Source: Nostoc sp. TCL26-01
Lineage (GTDB): Bacteria; Cyanobacteriota; Cyanobacteriia; Cyanobacteriales; Nostocaceae
Direction: 5' to 3'
DNA length: 64,000 nt
NCBI RefSeq assembly: GCF_013393945.1
Contig: NZ_CP040297.1
Span: forward strand, 6,042,809-6,106,808
The notes beneath the pieces were generated by a model. It was not told the origin of the DNA, ran no database searches, and saw nothing but the letters and a program-made list of their open reading frames with translations. Both the position numbers and the translations under genes were made by a program. This document shows, piece after piece, positions 45,856-54,471 of this stretch (the stretch's first letter is position 1; every line of letters starts with the position of its first letter).

Positions 45856-45968
45856 GTAGTGGCGTGTCTAAACTAAAATGTTGCAATAGATTTAGAGAAA
45901 ATTAACCGCAGATGGACACAGATAGACGCGGATGATAATGCACGATTTTAGCCTAGACACGCCACTAC
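45856..45968. mobile_element. MITE-like element beside the CRISPR array
   Basis: A 113-bp element has 24-bp ends that are inverted repeats with two mismatches (GTAGTGGCGTGTCTAAACTA on the left). The outermost TA on each side could be a target duplication of the IS630/Tc1-mariner type, with GTGGCGTGTCTA as the true end. It has no coding capacity. It lies 41 bases beyond the last CRISPR repeat. Confidence 0.65.
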
Positions 45969-46078
45969 GTAATTTTTAGAAATCAAATATGAGTTCTAGA
46001 TATCCTGGAATTCTTTGAAAATTCAGAGATTTGAACACTGCAAATTTCTACAAAAGGCAAATTAGAAACCAATTAAAA

Positions 46079-48088
46079 CTACAACCCATTAATAGTAGGT
46101 GAAGGCTCAACTGGCTGGGGTGTGGGATTGAGGAATTGCTGCCAAATGCGGATTTGCTCTTGGGCAGCACCATAAACAGAACTGCTACGAGGAATTAATC
46201 GAGCAGTTTCAATAGCCTGAGATAAATTAGAAGTTCCCTCAGAACGGGCAATATCTAATAATTGCTGACTCCACTGCTCGATACCTACATTGGCATCCAT
46301 CCGTAAGATGCTGTTATTAGATATCTGATTAGCCAGGCGGATGGCTTCAGCCAAAGCTTGTGGCGTGCCGGGAATAGCAGCTTCTCTGGCTTTGTTCCAA
46401 TTTTCTCTGGCGCGAATTTGCGATCGCCAATCATCAATCGCCTCTTGTGCCTCACCAGCCAGCGCCCTGCCAGATGAAGCGATGGGTTGAGCTGTATTGA
46501 TAGCTGCGGATAAATCACCCCTCCCGGCTAATTCCCGTGCTTGATCTAAATAGGGTTGATCTTGGATACGTTGCACCTTACCCACCCAAGTGCGGATTCT
46601 GCGGCGTGCTTCTGGATACAATGCTCGACCCTGGCGAATTTGACTAGCCTCAGCGATCGCCGCTTGCAAGGAGTTAACATCTTCTAATAAGGCAATTTGG
46701 TCTGCTCGATCTAAATAAGGTCTATCTTCAATAGTTTCGACTTGTGCTGCCCAACGGTTAACCTCTTGCCTAGCCTCCGAACCACGGGGATTACTACCAG
46801 GGATCAATTGTGCTTCAGCAATGGCCGCAGTTAAATCGTTGACAGTACCTTGATTCGCTAAAGTCCGCGCTTTTTCTAACCGGGCAACATCTTCAATTTC
46901 TAATTGCCAGCGAGCAATTAACTCTTGTGCCTGATTATAGTTTGGTCTTGACGGATTAATTTGTTGGGCTTGGCTAATTGCTGTTTCTAAACCTGCCACA
47001 TTACCCAACCAAGCATTCCTTTGAGCATCAGCCAGGGCAATAAAATCTTCAACCTCGGACTGCAAACCTGTACTTTCTGGGATTTGTCTAGCAATATCTA
47101 AAGCTGTATCGGCATCCTTTTCATCCATCTTCGACTGTGCCAACTCCAGCATTTTCCGTCCAAATGCCGGAATTGATTCTTGCGCTTTGCGATAGAGATA
47201 ACTATTTTGTCCAATCGACTCAGCCAGTTTAATTGCTGCTAATAAATTATCTACTACCTTGCTATCAGCCAATCTTTGAGCCTTGGCTAACTTTTCCACA
47301 TCATCCTTGGCTGAAGTGATGATGTTAGTCAATTCATCGTATTTAGTACTTGACCAATATTTATTATCGACACGCAGTAGTTTCGAGGCTATCATAAACG
47401 CCGATTGCCAACGCTGTTGGCGTAACTCCTCCTCGGCATTATTGTATATACCTACTGCTTTATCCCAGATAGTCTGCCACTTAGTTATTTGCTCATCGAC
47501 TAACTTAAATGCTGACAAGTCTGGGGGGATTTTTCTGGCAGTAGCGATCGCCTCTTCTAAATTTCCTGCCTGAAAACTTTGGTCTGCCAGTTGTAAAATA
47601 TCCCTTGACCATTGTTCTAAAAACCGTTCTACCTCACCTTGGAGAGGGTGGTCTGATGGTAACTGCTTGACTAAAGCGATCGCTTGCAACAAGTCACTCA
47701 CAGTTTGCTTAGAAGCTGCCAACTGAGCGCAATGTATCCGCACAGAAGCACTTGCCAAGGGCCAAAAAATTGCTGGACAGTTAGGCGCAGATGGTAACTT
47801 GAGCAGCATGGCCATAGCCACAAATGCGATTGTGCCAGGAACTAAGGTTAACAACAAAGACCACAACATCCAGCTTTTCATCCAGCTGGGCAACCTGTTG
47901 TGAATTTTCCGAATCGGCTGAGTTGTTTTTTGGGTATTGTTTTCCGTTGGCTGTGGCACAGAATCAGTAAGAGGGACACCATACACTTGGTTTTCACCGA
48001 TTGTTGGCGATCGGGAGAATCCTTCCATATCATCTGGATTGCCGCCTCTGCTTGGATGCCAACTTTCTGGGGTATCCCGCTTCGTCAT
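46079..48088 (-). CDS. Large membrane-anchored helical-repeat protein
   Basis: A 669-residue protein. A polar N-terminus (1-68, Pro/Thr-rich) is followed by one membrane segment (about 72-97, MLWSLLLTLVPGTIAFVAMAMLL). The rest consists of ten or more TPR-like units, each with a pattern like LEEAIATARKIP, an aromatic/Tyr residue, and W about 15 residues later. They match the C-terminal units of the Ser/Thr kinase at 39883-41643, so the two are related by module duplication. It has no kinase domain. It may be a scaffold or partner of that kinase; this is inference. The gene converges on the CRISPR array. Confidence 0.72.
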   Translation of the reverse strand: MTKRDTPESWHPSRGGNPDDMEGFSRSPTIGENQVYGVPLTDSVPQPTENNTQKTTQPIRKIHNRLPSWMKSWMLWSLLLTLVPGTIAFVAMAMLLKLPSAPNCPAIFWPLASASVRIHCAQLAASKQTVSDLLQAIALVKQLPSDHPLQGEVERFLEQWSRDILQLADQSFQAGNLEEAIATARKIPPDLSAFKLVDEQITKWQTIWDKAVGIYNNAEEELRQQRWQSAFMIASKLLRVDNKYWSSTKYDELTNIITSAKDDVEKLAKAQRLADSKVVDNLLAAIKLAESIGQNSYLYRKAQESIPAFGRKMLELAQSKMDEKDADTALDIARQIPESTGLQSEVEDFIALADAQRNAWLGNVAGLETAISQAQQINPSRPNYNQAQELIARWQLEIEDVARLEKARTLANQGTVNDLTAAIAEAQLIPGSNPRGSEARQEVNRWAAQVETIEDRPYLDRADQIALLEDVNSLQAAIAEASQIRQGRALYPEARRRIRTWVGKVQRIQDQPYLDQARELAGRGDLSAAINTAQPIASSGRALAGEAQEAIDDWRSQIRARENWNKAREAAIPGTPQALAEAIRLANQISNNSILRMDANVGIEQWSQQLLDIARSEGTSNLSQAIETARLIPRSSSVYGAAQEQIRIWQQFLNPTPQPVEPSPTINGL

Positions 48089-48241
48089 CTCTCACACCAA
48101 AATATGTTGAATAGCGATCTGTTTTAGAATGATAATGCTATTTTTGCCATAGTAACTTTCTCATAATTTCCTAGCTACTTGCTACATTATCTTTCCCATA
48201 GATACCATTAATAGTTGGTAGATTCAGCGTCCAATTATACT

Positions 48242-49147
48242 TTAACCTGAAACTGAAGACTCTGCTTGTAAGTCCACAATCAGTTGGGCTAAATCATCAC
48301 TACTTGCTTGATACACTCTGCCACAAAAGTCGCAAGTCGCCTCGGCCCCATCGTCCTTAACAATCATATCTTGTAATTCGGACTCTCCCAGCATTTTTAA
48401 TGCCCCTAACACCCGGTCAAACGAACAACCACAGTGAAAGCGTAGTATCTGGCTTTCTGGGAAAATTGTCAACCCCATATCGCCTAAAAGATCCTGAAAA
48501 ATTTCTGGCAACGACTTACCCACTTGCAACAGAGGAGTGAACCCTGACAAACCAGCCACTCTTGATTCTAGAGTTGCTACCAAAGCCTCATCCCTCGCAG
48601 CTTTCGGTAATACCTGTACCAGCAACCCACCAGCAGCCGTCACCCCAGATTCCCCGACAAACACCCCTAAAACCAAAGCTGAAGGCGTTTGCTCTGAACT
48701 CACCAGATAATGAGCAACATCATCGCCAATTTCTCCGGAAACCAGTTCTACCGTACTAGAGTAAGGATAACCGTAACCAATATCTTTCACTACATAGAGA
48801 AAGCCATTGCCAACCGCACCACCCACATCCAGCTTACCCCGATCATTGGGAGGCAATTCTATATGTGGATTACCTACATAACCCCGCACAGTCCCATCTA
48901 AGCCCGCATCTACCAATATCCCACCCAAAGGCCCATCGCCCTTCACTCGGACATTCACCCTAGATCCTACGCGCTTCATACTAGAAGCCATCAATAAACC
49001 AGCCGACATAGTCCGACCAAGAGCCGCCGTTGCCACATAAGAAAGCTGGTGACGCTGCCGTGCTTCTTCTGCCAAGCGTGTAGTAATCACACCTACAGCC
49101 CGAATTCCACCTTCGGCTGCTGTAGCGCGAATTAATTGATCCGCCAT
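48242..49147 (-). CDS. hslO: Redox-regulated chaperone Hsp33
   Basis: A 301-residue Hsp33 from the ATG at 49147; the open frame reaches 11 codons further, without homology. It begins DQLIRATAAEGGIRAVG. The typical core motif GRTMSAGLLMASSMK and the GDGPLGG turn follow. The C-terminal zinc centre has all four cysteines: CGC in RFHCGCSF and CDFC in EATCDFCGRVYQ. Oxidation of these cysteines releases zinc and switches on the holdase. It stands alone in the cytoplasmic stress inventory of this window, apart from dnaK/dnaJ. Confidence 0.95.
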   Translation of the reverse strand: MADQLIRATAAEGGIRAVGVITTRLAEEARQRHQLSYVATAALGRTMSAGLLMASSMKRVGSRVNVRVKGDGPLGGILVDAGLDGTVRGYVGNPHIELPPNDRGKLDVGGAVGNGFLYVVKDIGYGYPYSSTVELVSGEIGDDVAHYLVSSEQTPSALVLGVFVGESGVTAAGGLLVQVLPKAARDEALVATLESRVAGLSGFTPLLQVGKSLPEIFQDLLGDMGLTIFPESQILRFHCGCSFDRVLGALKMLGESELQDMIVKDDGAEATCDFCGRVYQASSDDLAQLIVDLQAESSVSG

Positions 49148-49325
49148 GAAGAACCTTACCAATAAATAGTATTTAAACAAGTACCTTTGCTCTAGAGCTT
49201 AGGCACGTAAGTAGCAATCATTATAACAAAACTTAACATATACATAAATTACTTAGCCCTGTTGGGGCGATGCAGCCCGTGCTGAGTGAGGGAGTGAGGA
49301 GACAAGGGGACAGTGAGATAAGAAT

Positions 49326-49394
49326 AATGACTAATGACTAATGACTAATGACTAATGACTAATGACTATTGACTATTGACTATTGACCATTGAC
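49326..49394. repeat. STRR cluster
   Basis: About nine head-to-tail heptamers, first TAATGAC and then TATTGAC, lie directly upstream of the next gene. They end about 30 bases before its start codon. Confidence 0.92.
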
Positions 49395-49426
49395 CATACC
49401 CATTCCCCCCAAATTCATTTAGCATT

Positions 49427-49864
49427 GTGATAGAAACTTCCCCCATCCAGCGTCTACAAATGCTAGGTAATTTCCAACAAACGCAACTGCGAATCGAAAT
49501 CACAGCATCAGCAAATACTATTCGTGATAGCTTACTACGTCCTGAGCAGTTACAAAAATGGCTCATTGGTCAGCGCTTTGCCCAAAGCATCCCAGAAGAA
49601 CTACACCAAGGATTACAATTTACAACCTGGACTGGGCCAGTCGCAGTTCATCATCGGGTAGATGTAGCCAAAGCCAACTGTCTACGCTTGTTGCTCAGTG
49701 GCGGTATTGATGGTTTTCACGAATGGTACTGGGGAGATGGTTGGGTACAGTCTCGCTTGGAAGGAATATCTTTTTTGCCCTTAAATTTAGGACAAACCAT
49801 AAGTTTATTGAGCTTGCGTCAGTTTTTAAGCGCAGAGACTAGTACCGTAATTCGTAATTCGTAA
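49427..49864 (+). CDS. SRPBCC-like small protein
   Basis: A 145-residue protein with the look of a START/SRPBCC fold: an opening strand QLRIEITASANTIRDSLLRPEQLQKWL, whose first helix and RPEQLQKWL are typical, then strands ending in a long C-terminal helix. It may bind a hydrophobic ligand; none is known. The start is GTG at 49427 or ATG at 49460. The C-terminal VIRNS and stop are encoded by CGTAATTCGTAATT repeats, as in the TPR protein at 23283-24377. An STRR array stands in the upstream region. Confidence 0.65.
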   Translation: MIETSPIQRLQMLGNFQQTQLRIEITASANTIRDSLLRPEQLQKWLIGQRFAQSIPEELHQGLQFTTWTGPVAVHHRVDVAKANCLRLLLSGGIDGFHEWYWGDGWVQSRLEGISFLPLNLGQTISLLSLRQFLSAETSTVIRNS

Positions 49865-49920
49865 TTCGTAATACCGCTACGCCGAAGCAAGCTACGTCAT
49901 ACTCTACGGGAGCGTTTCTC
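49851..49920. repeat. Dispersed CGTAATT repeat run
   Basis: Three or four copies of the heptamer/octamer CGTAATT are followed by a GCTACGCCGAAGC-type word. The first copies lie in the end of the SRPBCC-like gene. A related stretch is at 24362-24485. Confidence 0.7.
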
Positions 49921-49977
49921 AGTTAAGTGAGGTACATATTTTTTAGTCAACAGAGGCTACCGGCATTTCTCACAACC

Positions 49978-50142
49978 AGTAGGGACGGGTTAATACAGTT
50001 ATCAGTTAACGCTGATTCAATTATCTTGACTGATAACTGTTCACTGTTAAAGTGGGAGACTTAAACCCAATGATCTTGACTGATAACTGTTTACTGATAA
50101 CTCATAACTGATTTAACCCGCCCCTACAACCTCTGGACTAGA
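49978..50142 (-). repeat. Palindromic AGTCCAGAGG element, copy C, with nested 45-bp repeat
   Basis: The ends are GTAGGGACGGGTTAA on the left and TTAACCCGCCCCTAC on the right, followed by the complement of AGTCCAGAGG. The family has two more copies, at 58718-58830 and 62167-62276. The interior here differs: it contains the 45-bp repeat (49996-50040) shared with the lipase end at 26059-26103. The rest of the 49865-50175 gap holds the CGTAATT run only. Confidence 0.75.
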
Positions 50143-50175
50143 CAGGTGTACTTCATCGGCATGAAAATCGCTATA

Positions 50176-51096
50176 TTAATTTTTGTGGTTATCAGTATAG
50201 CGAACCCTAGTACCAGCCCAAAGTAACTTCTCTCGCAGAGTTTGATAATATGAATTGTTTTCCCGCAAGACAATAAATTTAGCTAGACAATCAGCCATAC
50301 GTATATCCACCCGATGTCCAGGCCAAATCGATGTAGCTAAAACTCCATCCATCCATAACTTAGTACTCAAATCATAGTCTCCCAACGGCCAAATACTGAC
50401 AACAGAACCTGCGGGGAGGACTAGAGGACGGCTAGAAAGACTCATGGGACAGATGGGAGTGATGGTAATCGCTTCCATGCCATCGTGCATAATCGGGCCA
50501 TTGGCGGAGACAGTATAACCAGTCGAACCTGTAGGAGTGGAAACAATCAACCCATCGCCTACATATTGGTCTACCACTTCGCCATCAATTTCCATCTCTA
50601 AGATAGAAGTGATCATCCTGTCAGCAGAAGCGGGTTTGACACAAAATTCATTCAATCCCAGGTAGCGTTCGCTGACTGGTTCCAAATTCGTCCGATGTCC
50701 TTCAAAAACCGTTGCTTGCAACATCATCCGCCTTTGGACAGCGTATCGGTCTTCAAATAACCGATCCCAAACCTGCTCTGTATCTTGAAATTCTTCCACT
50801 GACTCGGTTAAGAAGCCTAGATGACCCCCCACATTCACACCGAGAATGGGGATACCGACTGGGGCTAAATGTCTAGCACTAGTGAGGACTGTGCCGTCAC
50901 CACCGAGGACAATTGCCAGATCGATTGGTTGTCCGGCGGAAGCCAAAAAGACCGGATAAGGGTTATCTTTTGGCCCGCTAGGCCCCATTAAGACCTGACA
51001 ATCACGACTTTCTAATTGTTTGGCGCAGATTTCTGCCCAACGTTTGCTTTGGGAGTCCCGCGCCTTATAGGCAATGATTACCTGCTTGAGTTGCAC
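50176..51096 (-). CDS. nadK: NAD kinase
   Basis: About 306 residues from the GTG at 51096; a TTG at 51102 is an alternative. The enzyme phosphorylates NAD to NADP with ATP or polyphosphate. The hallmark GGDGT is in AIVLGGDGTVLTSARHLAP (about 62-80). GHLGFLTE, the NE-containing LGLNEFCVKP, and the GDGLIVSTPTGSTGYTVSANG stretch (described here in parts) are also conserved. Cyanobacteria carry two NAD kinases and this could be either. It directly follows ndhE on the same strand, so NADP supply may be coregulated with NDH-1. Confidence 0.93.
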   Translation of the reverse strand: MQLKQVIIAYKARDSQSKRWAEICAKQLESRDCQVLMGPSGPKDNPYPVFLASAGQPIDLAIVLGGDGTVLTSARHLAPVGIPILGVNVGGHLGFLTESVEEFQDTEQVWDRLFEDRYAVQRRMMLQATVFEGHRTNLEPVSERYLGLNEFCVKPASADRMITSILEMEIDGEVVDQYVGDGLIVSTPTGSTGYTVSANGPIMHDGMEAITITPICPMSLSSRPLVLPAGSVVSIWPLGDYDLSTKLWMDGVLATSIWPGHRVDIRMADCLAKFIVLRENNSYYQTLREKLLWAGTRVRYTDNHKN

Positions 51097-51102
51097 ACGC
51101 AA

Positions 51103-51408
51103 TTACCACTTCAGGAGATTAAACTGCTCCATATCGACAGTATCACGGTTGCGATAAATGGCAAGCACGATCGCTAAACCTACTGCCGCTTCAGCAGCTG
51201 CCACGGTAATCACAAACACGGTGAAAACCTGACCTTTAATTAATGTTGAGTCAAGGAAGTTGGAAAATGCCATTAAATTCAAATTAACAGCATTTAGCAG
51301 CAATTCAATCGACATCAACACGCGCACAGCGTTACGACTGGTGATTAAACCATAAATGCCGATACAGAATAAAGCTGCTGCTAGTAATAAAAAGTACTGG
51401 AGTTGCAT
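51103..51408 (-). CDS. ndhE: NDH-1 subunit 4L (NdhE)
   Basis: A 101-residue membrane protein with three helices, homologous to NuoK. Family features are the start LQYFLLLAAALFCIGIYGL, the buried glutamate in MSIELLLNAVNLNL (about 32-45) and a second acidic residue in AAAEAAVGLAIVLAIYR. It is part of the proton-pumping membrane arm of photosynthetic complex I. It lies between ndhG (42 bases upstream) and nadK (adjacent). Confidence 0.95.
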   Translation of the reverse strand: MQLQYFLLLAAALFCIGIYGLITSRNAVRVLMSIELLLNAVNLNLMAFSNFLDSTLIKGQVFTVFVITVAAAEAAVGLAIVLAIYRNRDTVDMEQFNLLKW

Positions 51409-51450
51409 GAGTCCTTGTATTCTCGTGGAAAAATCTGGCTTGTTATGTTG

Positions 51451-52059
51451 TTAGTCTGGAGTTTCGCTACCGGCTGAAACCAGTTCTCTAGGACGTTCTG
51501 GTAAGGTCAGCACTGTTTGCTGTAATTCTGATGATGTCACTTCCGGCAAGTACTCCCGACGTGCCAAAATAATTGCTCCTACCATTGCCATCAACAATAA
51601 TACTGATGCCAGTTCAAACGGTAGCAAGAAGTCGCTGAAGAAATGTTCTCCAATCAACACTATGGAAGTCTCTCCAGATTGCGGAGTGGTTGAGTAAGCC
51701 CAAGGTGTTGCTAATACCATCGTACTTAAGAGTGCAAACAATCCCACACTGACGATCGCTGTCAAGACTTTCCGCACACCAGTACTAGGAAAGGGTGTAA
51801 AATCTTGTCGCTTGTTGACCAACATAATGGCAAACAAAATCAACACATTCACCGCCCCTACATAAATAAGCACTTGCGCTGCGGCGACAAAATCACCATT
51901 TAACAACAAGTACATTCCGGCGATGCTAATGAACACACCCCCTAGCAAAAAGGCCGAATAAACAATGCTGGACGCTAGCACCACACCAAGGGCTGCTCCA
52001 ATCATCATTACTGCCAGTATGCCAAAGGAAACAACCTGTACTCCTTCTGCTAGATTCAC
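51451..52059 (-). CDS. ndhG: NDH-1 subunit 6 (NdhG)
   Basis: A 202-residue membrane protein with five helices, homologous to NuoJ. It includes AAQVLIYVGAVNVLILFAIMLV, the pi-bulge helix typical of the family (about residues 60-81), and ASVLLLMAMVGAIILARRE. It is a membrane-arm subunit of NDH-1. The gene is third in ndhA-I-G-E. The 93-bp gap from ndhI contains TGACTAT/AGTCAAT heptamer repeats. Confidence 0.95.
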   Translation of the reverse strand: MNLAEGVQVVSFGILAVMMIGAALGVVLASSIVYSAFLLGGVFISIAGMYLLLNGDFVAAAQVLIYVGAVNVLILFAIMLVNKRQDFTPFPSTGVRKVLTAIVSVGLFALLSTMVLATPWAYSTTPQSGETSIVLIGEHFFSDFLLPFELASVLLLMAMVGAIILARREYLPEVTSSELQQTVLTLPERPRELVSAGSETPD

Positions 52060-52065
52060 TGTTTT

Positions 52066-52152
52066 TTGTCCTCAGTTAATAGTCAATGGTCAATAGTCAA
52101 CAGTCAATGGTTAAATCGCTATGGACTTTTGACTGTTGACTGTGGACTAAAT
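52066..52152. repeat. STRR-like repeats between ndhI and ndhG
   Basis: Heptamers such as AGTCAAT and GACTGTT in both orientations occupy almost the whole gap. They may form an inverted-repeat stem inside the ndh transcript. Confidence 0.75.
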
Positions 52153-52737
52153 TCATTTTTCTGTTGTTTCTACCAAGTCTTCTGGACGAGCGCCGGCGCG
52201 GGGTGCATCTGCGGGTAGTCCGTGGGGTTCAAGTACGCCTTTGGGTAGATAAACCAATTCGCGTAATGGTGTCACCATTGGGTCATCAGTAACTTTGTAG
52301 GGCAGACGACCTAAAGCCACACTATCATAGTTCAGCTCATGGCGATCGTAAGTTGAGAGTTCGTATTCTTCTGTCATTGATAGACAGTTAGTTGGGCAAT
52401 ATTCCACACAGTTACCACAGAAAATACAAACACCGAAATCGATGCTGTAGTGATTGAGTTTTTTCTTTTTAGTAGCTTTATCGAATTCCCAATCAACAAC
52501 GGGGAGGTTAATCGGACAAACCCGCACACAGACTTCACAGGCGATACACTTATCAAATTCATAGTGAATTCGACCGCGAAACCGTTCACCAGGAATGAGT
52601 TTTTCGTAAGGGTACTGGACTGTAACTGGACGGCGACGCATATGGTCAAAAGTTACAGATAGTCCCTGACCAATGGAACGTCCAGCTTGTACTGCTTCTT
52701 TGGCGTAATCACCAACTTGCTTCAGGAACTTGAGCAT
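52153..52737 (-). CDS. ndhI: NDH-1 iron-sulfur subunit I (NdhI)
   Basis: A 194-residue ferredoxin-like subunit, NuoI homologue. It has two 4Fe-4S motifs: CIACEVCVRVCP (about 63-74) and CIFCGNCVEYCP (about 103-114). In cyanobacteria this subunit lies near the ferredoxin entry site and connects the peripheral and membrane arms. It has the C-terminal extension of about 40 residues usual in cyanobacteria (GVLEPHGLPADAPRAGARPE). It lies behind ndhA on the same strand. Confidence 0.96.
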   Translation of the reverse strand: MLKFLKQVGDYAKEAVQAGRSIGQGLSVTFDHMRRRPVTVQYPYEKLIPGERFRGRIHYEFDKCIACEVCVRVCPINLPVVDWEFDKATKKKKLNHYSIDFGVCIFCGNCVEYCPTNCLSMTEEYELSTYDRHELNYDSVALGRLPYKVTDDPMVTPLRELVYLPKGVLEPHGLPADAPRAGARPEDLVETTEK

Positions 52738-52759
52738 TTTGTCTCTCTCTCTTGTGTTA

Positions 52760-52870
52760 ATCGTCAGTTGTCAGTTGTCAGTTGTCATTGGCCATTGGTC
52801 TGAGGACTAATGACCCTTACGGGTTCGCTAGTCGCTCATGGGGGAAACCCCCAAGACCGCGCTAGCTCAC
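52760..52870. repeat. Repeats between ndhA and ndhI
   Basis: CAGTTGT heptamers (about 52762-52790) are followed by a GGGGGAAACCCCC hairpin within a GCTAGT / GCTAGC-flanked palindrome (about 52826-52868). Both lie within the presumed ndh operon. Confidence 0.75.
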
Positions 52871-52883
52871 TAATGACTCATGA

Positions 52884-54002
52884 CTAACCGCCGAAGGCAA
52901 CGGGAAAGGCAAGTTTCAGGGCTGCGGTTAAAAGTAGGTTAACTAGACCGACTGGTAAGAGAAACTTCCAACCTAAATCTAGCAATTGGTCAATCCGTAC
53001 CCGTGGTACTGTCCAACGCAACAGGATCGCAATAAAGATGAGAAAATAAGCTTTGAGTAAGGTCATAGTGATACCCAAAGCTGCATTCACTACCTGCAAT
53101 AGAGGAGTGACTTCACTGAATCCTAACCAATTGGCTATGACATTGATGGGAATGGGAAAATCCCAACCACCCAAGTATAAAACTGCTACTAATAGGGCAG
53201 AAAGTACGAGGTTAACGTAAGAACTGAGGTAAAATAGCGCAAATTTCATCCCTGAGTATTCAGTTTGATAGCCTGCGACTAGTTCTTCTTCCGCTTCTGG
53301 TAAGTCAAAGGGTAAGCGTTCGCACTCAGCTAGGGCGGCTATCCAAAAGATCAGAAAACCGAGGGGTTGTCGCCAAATGTTCCAACCCAGGATACCGTAA
53401 CCTGATTGTTGGTTGACAATATCCACTGTACTGAGGCTGTTAGACATCATAGCGATCGCCAACACACTCAAAGCCAAAGGAATTTCATAACTGATAGACT
53501 GGGCAGCAGCTCGCAAGCCCCCCAAAAGGGAGTACTTGTTATTAGAAGAGTAACCAGCCATCAACAAGCCAATGGGTTGAATGCTCGATAAAGCAATCCA
53601 CAAAAATATCCCTGTACTCACATTGGTAATGAGGATATTCTGTCCAAAGGGAACAATCAAATAAGACAGAAATACTGGTAGAACCACGAGAATCGGGCCG
53701 AGGGTGAATAGCCAAGGGTCGGCTTTAGCTGGCACAATATCTTCTTTAAATACCAACTTTAGACCATCTGCCACTGGCGCTAGCAAACCCAAAGGCCCTA
53801 TGTATTCAGGGCCAATTCGCTGCTGGGCGGCGGCAGAAATTTTGCGTTCTAGCCAAACACAAACCAGCACCCCCACTGTTGCTCCAATGAGCATAAGTAT
53901 CATGGGCAGAGGCATCCAAATCGCTTTAGCAGCTCCTGGTGGGATGCCTAAATCCGTTAGGGATTGAATAAACGTTCCTTGGAGGTCAATTCCTGAATTC
54001 AT
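52884..54002 (-). CDS. ndhA: NDH-1 subunit 1 (NdhA)
   Basis: A 372-residue membrane protein with eight helices, NuoH homologue. Conserved stretches are VWLERKISAAAQQRIGPEYIGPLGLL (about 44-69, mentioned here only as a landmark), ALAECERLPFDLPEAEEELVAG and QTEYSGMKFALF, which form the quinone-chamber loop. It links the peripheral and membrane arms and lines the plastoquinone site. It is the first ndh gene of the unit, 469 bases behind gltA. Confidence 0.96.
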   Translation of the reverse strand: MNSGIDLQGTFIQSLTDLGIPPGAAKAIWMPLPMILMLIGATVGVLVCVWLERKISAAAQQRIGPEYIGPLGLLAPVADGLKLVFKEDIVPAKADPWLFTLGPILVVLPVFLSYLIVPFGQNILITNVSTGIFLWIALSSIQPIGLLMAGYSSNNKYSLLGGLRAAAQSISYEIPLALSVLAIAMMSNSLSTVDIVNQQSGYGILGWNIWRQPLGFLIFWIAALAECERLPFDLPEAEEELVAGYQTEYSGMKFALFYLSSYVNLVLSALLVAVLYLGGWDFPIPINVIANWLGFSEVTPLLQVVNAALGITMTLLKAYFLIFIAILLRWTVPRVRIDQLLDLGWKFLLPVGLVNLLLTAALKLAFPVAFGG

Positions 54003-54471
54003 GTTTTCGCTCTTTAAGTCATCAAGTCATGGTGAGTTACAATCATTAGCTAAACTAATATTTATCACTTCACCCATTTGGATCTCTGCTGAGATGACAC
54101 CTGATTGAAGATTTGTTGCCAATTCCCATTGCCTAGTATATCGTTGGATGGTTTTTGCCTTTTGTCGCTATCTATCAACTTCTACTTATGGCTGGGATTG
54201 GGATTGGCTATAGGGGGATGGGGATTGGGTATTGGGTATTGGGTATTGGGTATTGGGTGCTGAGTGTAAAGAATGTTTTTCATCTGCTCTATTCCCCTGC
54301 TTGTGTGCCTTTTCCCAGTCCTCAGTCCCCAGTCCCCAGTCCCCAGTCCCCAGTCCCCAGTCCCCAGTCCCCAGTCCCCAGTCCCTCAGCCGAGCATCAC
54401 AAAACTGCCGCTTCCAGTTTGGCAACGGTTGTCAGCTGGTGATTGATTGTCTGATGCCCCATAATTGCTAG
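54003..54471. repeat. STRR-rich gap between gltA and ndhA
   Basis: Two large heptamer arrays are present: ATTGGGT units (about 54222-54266) and CCCCAGT units (about 54314-54386, some nine copies). They generate spurious open frames on both strands. The ndhA promoter, if separate from gltA, should lie at 54003-54190. Confidence 0.92.

Noticed and set aside
46079..48088. A CRISPR-associated role for the 669-residue protein
   Set aside because: It has a membrane helix and TPR-like repeats and no Cas motif; proximity is the only link.
54155..54471. Overlapping open frames on both strands with repeated Pro-Ser-Gln or Gly-Thr-Gly-Asp-Trp
   Set aside because: They are translations of the CCCCAGT and ATTGGGT STRR arrays.
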